A stretch of DNA of 8,044 nt from an uncultured Chloracidobacterium sp. (GTDB taxonomy: Bacteria; Acidobacteriota; Blastocatellia; Pyrinomonadales; Pyrinomonadaceae). The position numbers and the translations under genes are program-made. The stretch is from positions 1 through 8,044 of the forward strand of contig CALDGX010000165.1 in NCBI GenBank assembly GCA_937941715.1, read 5' to 3'. This document shows, piece by piece, positions 5,478-8,044 of this stretch. How positions within the stretch are numbered: position 1 is the stretch's first letter; each line of letters opens with the position of its first letter. The notes under the pieces were generated by a model. The model did no database searches. It was not told the origin of the DNA and saw only the letters and a program-made list of their open reading frames with translations.

Positions 5478-7904
5478 ATGTCTTTGGATTTAACTTTAAA
5501 GAATCGTGAAAATAACTTTAATGTGGCTAACTTAAGCGGGCAAAAGGTTTACGAATTTGAGGAATTTCGCCTCGATGCTGCTCACAAGCTGCTTTACCGC
5601 GGCGGAGCCCAAGTTTCCCTCACACCGAAGGCAGTTGAGACCCTGATCGCTCTGATCGAACGCAGCGGCGAAGTTGTCGCAAAAGACGAGTTAATGAATG
5701 CGATCTGGGCGGACACGATCGTCGAGGAGTCGAATCTGTCCCAGTATCTCCACGTTCTTCGCAAAACCCTTGGGGAAACGATCGAAGGAAAGCCCTACAT
5801 CGAAACCTTGAAGCGGCGAGGCTATCGCTTTAACGGCACTGTCCGCATCGTTAATAATGATGACGACGTTTCCATCGCGGGTTTCAGTGCAGACGATCTC
5901 GACGCGTCGCAAGGAACACGTCCAAATGTCATAAGTTCATTCCCCAGCCGCGTAGAACGGCACGGTAACCTTCAGCCGCTCAGCCACCGAAACTTAGAGC
6001 GTGAAACGCACAACGCCGTAAGTGTCGAACGTTCGGGCAATATCTATTCGGTTTCCGACTGGCTCCGCGAGCCGGTCGCCGACGTTTTGCCACTTGTGCC
6101 TTCTACCCGTTCCAGTTGGCTTTCACCTCTCGTCATAATGGTTTTGGTCGTCGGCTTGATGGGTTTCGCATTTGGAATATACCGATACTCGACGAGTGGA
6201 CAGGGCATCGATTCGCGAAGCGTTCCTTTTCTCGGATCGGATATGACGCGGCTCACGACGAGCGGCAAGTCCAAGTTGGCGACGATATCGCCGGATGGGC
6301 GCTACGTCGCTCACATTACCGCGGGCGCGGACGGTGACACACTTTTCGTGCGTCAGATAGCCGTCGCAAATGACACACCGATCGCGGGCCCGACGCTAGC
6401 AGATTTCGTTTGGGTCACATTCTCGCCCGACGGTAATTTTGTTTACTACCTTTCGCTGGAAAGAGACAAAGGCGATACCGAATTGTTCCGCGTGCCCGTA
6501 CTTGGCGGCCCGATCGTGAAGGTCGGGCACAACGTCGGCGCCCCGGCCTTTTCGCCCGATGGCACAAGACTCGCGTACATGATGATGAAGAGCGGCGAGA
6601 CCCGGCTGATCGTTGTAAACCTCGATGGCCTGGGCGAATCGCTGAATGTGGCTCGGCAAGAACCCGACTATTTACTACCGAACGAAAGGAAATTGGTGTC
6701 GCGACTCGAGCCGGATTATCTTAATGCCTTCTGGTTTGCTCCGGCCTGGTCGCCCGACGGAACTAGCTTGGCCTTTCCGGTAGCTCAGGGTGACGAAAAG
6801 GGAAGATATGAGACGATTCTGGCGGTCGATGTCGAAACCGGAATAGAACGCAAATTGACCGACGAACGCTGGCAACAGGCAGGACAGCCGCGATGGCTTT
6901 CGGATGGGCTTATCGTGACCGCTTCGGAAACATCCACCGGCCCGCAGCAGATCTGGCATATCTCACTGCGCGACGGCATGGCCTCGCGCATCACACGCGA
7001 CCTAAACAATTACCAGAACATCAGTCTCTCGTCCGACCAGAAAACGCTTTCGGTCATACAGGACCACAGTGTCTCGAATATCTGGACCGTAAACGAAAAT
7101 GGCGAAGCGGCGAAACAGATCATGTCCGAAGCCGGCACGTTCAACGAGATAATCTGGCTTCCAGACGGCCGGATCGCCTTCACGTCGAACGCGGGCGGTA
7201 CCTCCGACATCTGGACCGTAAACGCCGATGGATCGGGCCTGCGGCAGGTGACAATGGGAGCAAATGCGAGGCTCGGACTCGCCGCAACGGCGGACGAAAA
7301 ACAGATCATATTTGCCGCCGAACGAGACGGTACATACAACCTTTGGCGAATAGGTATCGACGGTTCTAACTTAGCGCGAATCACGACCGGCAAAGGCGAA
7401 TATTATCCTCAATGTACGCCGGACGGCCGCTGGGTCGTCTACCAGTCCGGCGGAAATTATCCGACACTTTGGAAAATGCCGATCGAGGGCGGTGAGGTGG
7501 TACAATTGACGAAAACGTCCGCCTCGCGGCCGTCGCTTTCGCCCGACGGAAAATATATTGCTTATCACTATCTGGACGGGATCATGAAACCCATGCGGTG
7601 GGGAATCGGCATCAGCAACGTCGAGGACGGCAATCGCATCAAACGCTTTGATTTTTCACCAACGGTCGTCGAAAGGCTGGTGAAGTGGACGAGAGACGGA
7701 AAAGGGATCGCGTTCCTAAACAGCCCGAACGGCGTTCCTAACATTTGGATCCAACCGCTCGACGGCGGCTCTCCAAAACCGCTTACGAACTTCCCGTCGG
7801 ACAACATAATCGCCTTTAACTGGAACACCGACGGCAGCCAACTCGCCGTAATCCGCGGCGTCGAAACAAGCGACGTGCTTCTCATCAACCGAGGCTCAAA
7901 GTAA
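5478..7904 (+). CDS. ToxR/CadC-like membrane-bound transcriptional regulator with TolB/PD40-type beta-propeller sensor
   Basis: The product has 808 residues in three parts. Residues about 25-123 are an OmpR/PhoB-type winged helix (Trans_reg_C): the FEEFRLDAAHKLLYRGGAQV beta-sheet, LTPKAVETLIALIERSGEVV, the recognition helix region EESNLSQYLHVLRKTLGE (83-100), and the wing hairpin YIETLKRRGYRF (107-118). There is no receiver domain, so this is a one-component regulator. A polar linker of about 90 residues leads to a single hydrophobic helix, WLSPLVIMVLVVGLMGFAFG (214-233). Residues about 255-806 carry about a dozen PD40/TolB-like units marked by SPDG or its variants (271, 316, 359, 425, 561, 648, 688, 738, 783), with IW or LW strands spaced by about 43 residues around 535-665. 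The expected topology is DNA-binding domain in the cytoplasm and propeller in the periplasm, where it would sense a ligand or partner protein. The gene is divergent from the giant surface protein gene, a likely regulatory target by position. The start is supported by GAGGG seven bases upstream. The ligand and target genes are unknown. Confidence 0.92.
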   Translation: MSLDLTLKNRENNFNVANLSGQKVYEFEEFRLDAAHKLLYRGGAQVSLTPKAVETLIALIERSGEVVAKDELMNAIWADTIVEESNLSQYLHVLRKTLGETIEGKPYIETLKRRGYRFNGTVRIVNNDDDVSIAGFSADDLDASQGTRPNVISSFPSRVERHGNLQPLSHRNLERETHNAVSVERSGNIYSVSDWLREPVADVLPLVPSTRSSWLSPLVIMVLVVGLMGFAFGIYRYSTSGQGIDSRSVPFLGSDMTRLTTSGKSKLATISPDGRYVAHITAGADGDTLFVRQIAVANDTPIAGPTLADFVWVTFSPDGNFVYYLSLERDKGDTELFRVPVLGGPIVKVGHNVGAPAFSPDGTRLAYMMMKSGETRLIVVNLDGLGESLNVARQEPDYLLPNERKLVSRLEPDYLNAFWFAPAWSPDGTSLAFPVAQGDEKGRYETILAVDVETGIERKLTDERWQQAGQPRWLSDGLIVTASETSTGPQQIWHISLRDGMASRITRDLNNYQNISLSSDQKTLSVIQDHSVSNIWTVNENGEAAKQIMSEAGTFNEIIWLPDGRIAFTSNAGGTSDIWTVNADGSGLRQVTMGANARLGLAATADEKQIIFAAERDGTYNLWRIGIDGSNLARITTGKGEYYPQCTPDGRWVVYQSGGNYPTLWKMPIEGGEVVQLTKTSASRPSLSPDGKYIAYHYLDGIMKPMRWGIGISNVEDGNRIKRFDFSPTVVERLVKWTRDGKGIAFLNSPNGVPNIWIQPLDGGSPKPLTNFPSDNIIAFNWNTDGSQLAVIRGVETSDVLLINRGSK

Positions 7905-7978
7905 CGACTAAAATGCACGAAAGATCTCACGAAACTATTTGTCGTTTTCGTGATAGCATTCGTGTATTTTAGTGGCTA
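7902..7978. repeat. Long imperfect palindrome of TTCGTG/CACGAA units between two convergent genes
   Basis: The arm at 7907-7935 and the arm at 7944-7973 are inverted copies. The outer 15 bp match at 14 positions (the exception would be a G-U pair in RNA), then comes a symmetric 5-nt internal loop, then an 8-bp TCACGAAA/TTTCGTGA helix, one bulged base and a closing C-G pair around an 8-nt loop. Weaker pairing extends outwards to 7902 and 7978. The right arm holds TTCGTG at 7947 and 7959 and TTAGTG at 7969, and the left arm holds CACGAA at 7916 and 7928, so units recur every 10-12 bp. The element fills nearly all of the gap between the stops at 7904 and 7983. It could act as a bidirectional transcription barrier. 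There is no long T run after either arm, only TTTT inside the stem base, so a classical intrinsic terminator is not clearly shown. It may equally be a dispersed genomic repeat. Confidence 0.75.
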
Positions 7979-7982
7979 ATTA

Positions 7983-8044
7983 TTAATCTCCGCCGGTCAT
8001 CATCAGCCCGATCTCCTCGATCGAGGTCGTTCTCGGGTCGACCT
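7983..8044 (-). CDS. C-terminal end of an ABC-transporter ATP-binding protein (sugar/nucleoside BMP-type, probable)
   Basis: On the minus strand 19 codons run from the right edge to a TAA at 7985-7983, reading VDPRTTSIEEIGLMMTGGD. The bases at 8043-8044 belong to a codon that is cut. The ending 'T-x-E-E-I-G-L-(L/M)-M-x-G' resembles the conserved C-terminus of duplicated ATPases of nucleoside/simple-sugar ABC importers (NupO/YufO-like), where a T-R-E-E-(I/L)-G-L-L-M-A-G motif closes the second ATPase half. No Walker or signature motif is visible because only the tail is in the window, so the call depends on a short motif. The gene converges on the regulator gene with a 78-bp gap. Confidence 0.55.
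   Translation of the reverse strand, partial: VDPRTTSIEEIGLMMTGGD

Noticed and set aside
5260..5493. 77-codon plus-strand frame spanning the divergent intergenic region
   Set aside because: It begins inside the surface gene's 5' end and ends inside the regulator gene in another frame. It covers the predicted promoter and shows no recognisable domain.
6893..7369. 158-codon plus-strand frame within the regulator gene
   Set aside because: It is an out-of-frame shadow of the propeller-coding region, very rich in Arg/His. The 808-residue frame explains the region fully.
7902..7978. CRISPR-like or phage attachment-site reading of the TTCGTG units
   Set aside because: The units are only 6 bp, are arranged as an inverted repeat and have no spacer-sized intervals; there is no integrase or cas gene in the window.

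Overview
The window looks like chromosomal DNA of a free-living Gram-negative bacterium. The combination of a membrane-tethered OmpR-type regulator carrying a TolB-like propeller, a very large secreted BNR-propeller protein with a carboxypeptidase-regulatory-like tail, and moderate GC is most familiar to me from Acidobacteriota (Blastocatellia/Pyrinomonadaceae type). That placement is an inference from family resemblance and no marker gene is present to prove it.

Layout. Positions 3-155 (+) hold the last 50 codons of an aspartate-aminotransferase-like (class I/II, PLP) enzyme. It runs tail to tail into a giant gene on the minus strand (139-5289, 1716 residues), overlapping it by 17 bp. The giant protein has an N-terminal membrane/signal segment, a charged probable coiled coil, a long BNR/VPS10-type beta-propeller region, a cysteine-rich hinge, a repetitive beta-solenoid-like region, and a C-terminal carboxypeptidase-regulatory-like beta-sandwich. 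A 188-bp divergent intergenic region (5290-5477) follows, with a plausible sigma70-type promoter for the rightward gene and a 9-bp inverted repeat on either side of it. The rightward gene (5478-7904, 808 residues) encodes a ToxR/CadC-like one-component regulator: cytoplasmic winged helix, one membrane helix, and a C-terminal PD40/TolB-like propeller. Between its stop codon and the stop of the next, convergent gene (7983-8044, minus strand, C-terminal end of an ABC-transporter ATPase) only 78 bp remain, and almost all of it is a long imperfect palindrome built of TTCGTG/CACGAA units.

How it may work together. The head-to-head arrangement of a membrane-anchored regulator and a huge surface or secreted propeller/solenoid protein suggests, but does not prove, that the regulator senses something outside the cytoplasmic membrane and controls the divergent surface protein and possibly itself. 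The flanking aminotransferase and ABC-ATPase fragments look like unrelated neighbours. I see no CRISPR array, tRNA, rRNA, transposase or phage gene. All other open frames in the window are antisense or out-of-frame shadows of the two large genes.
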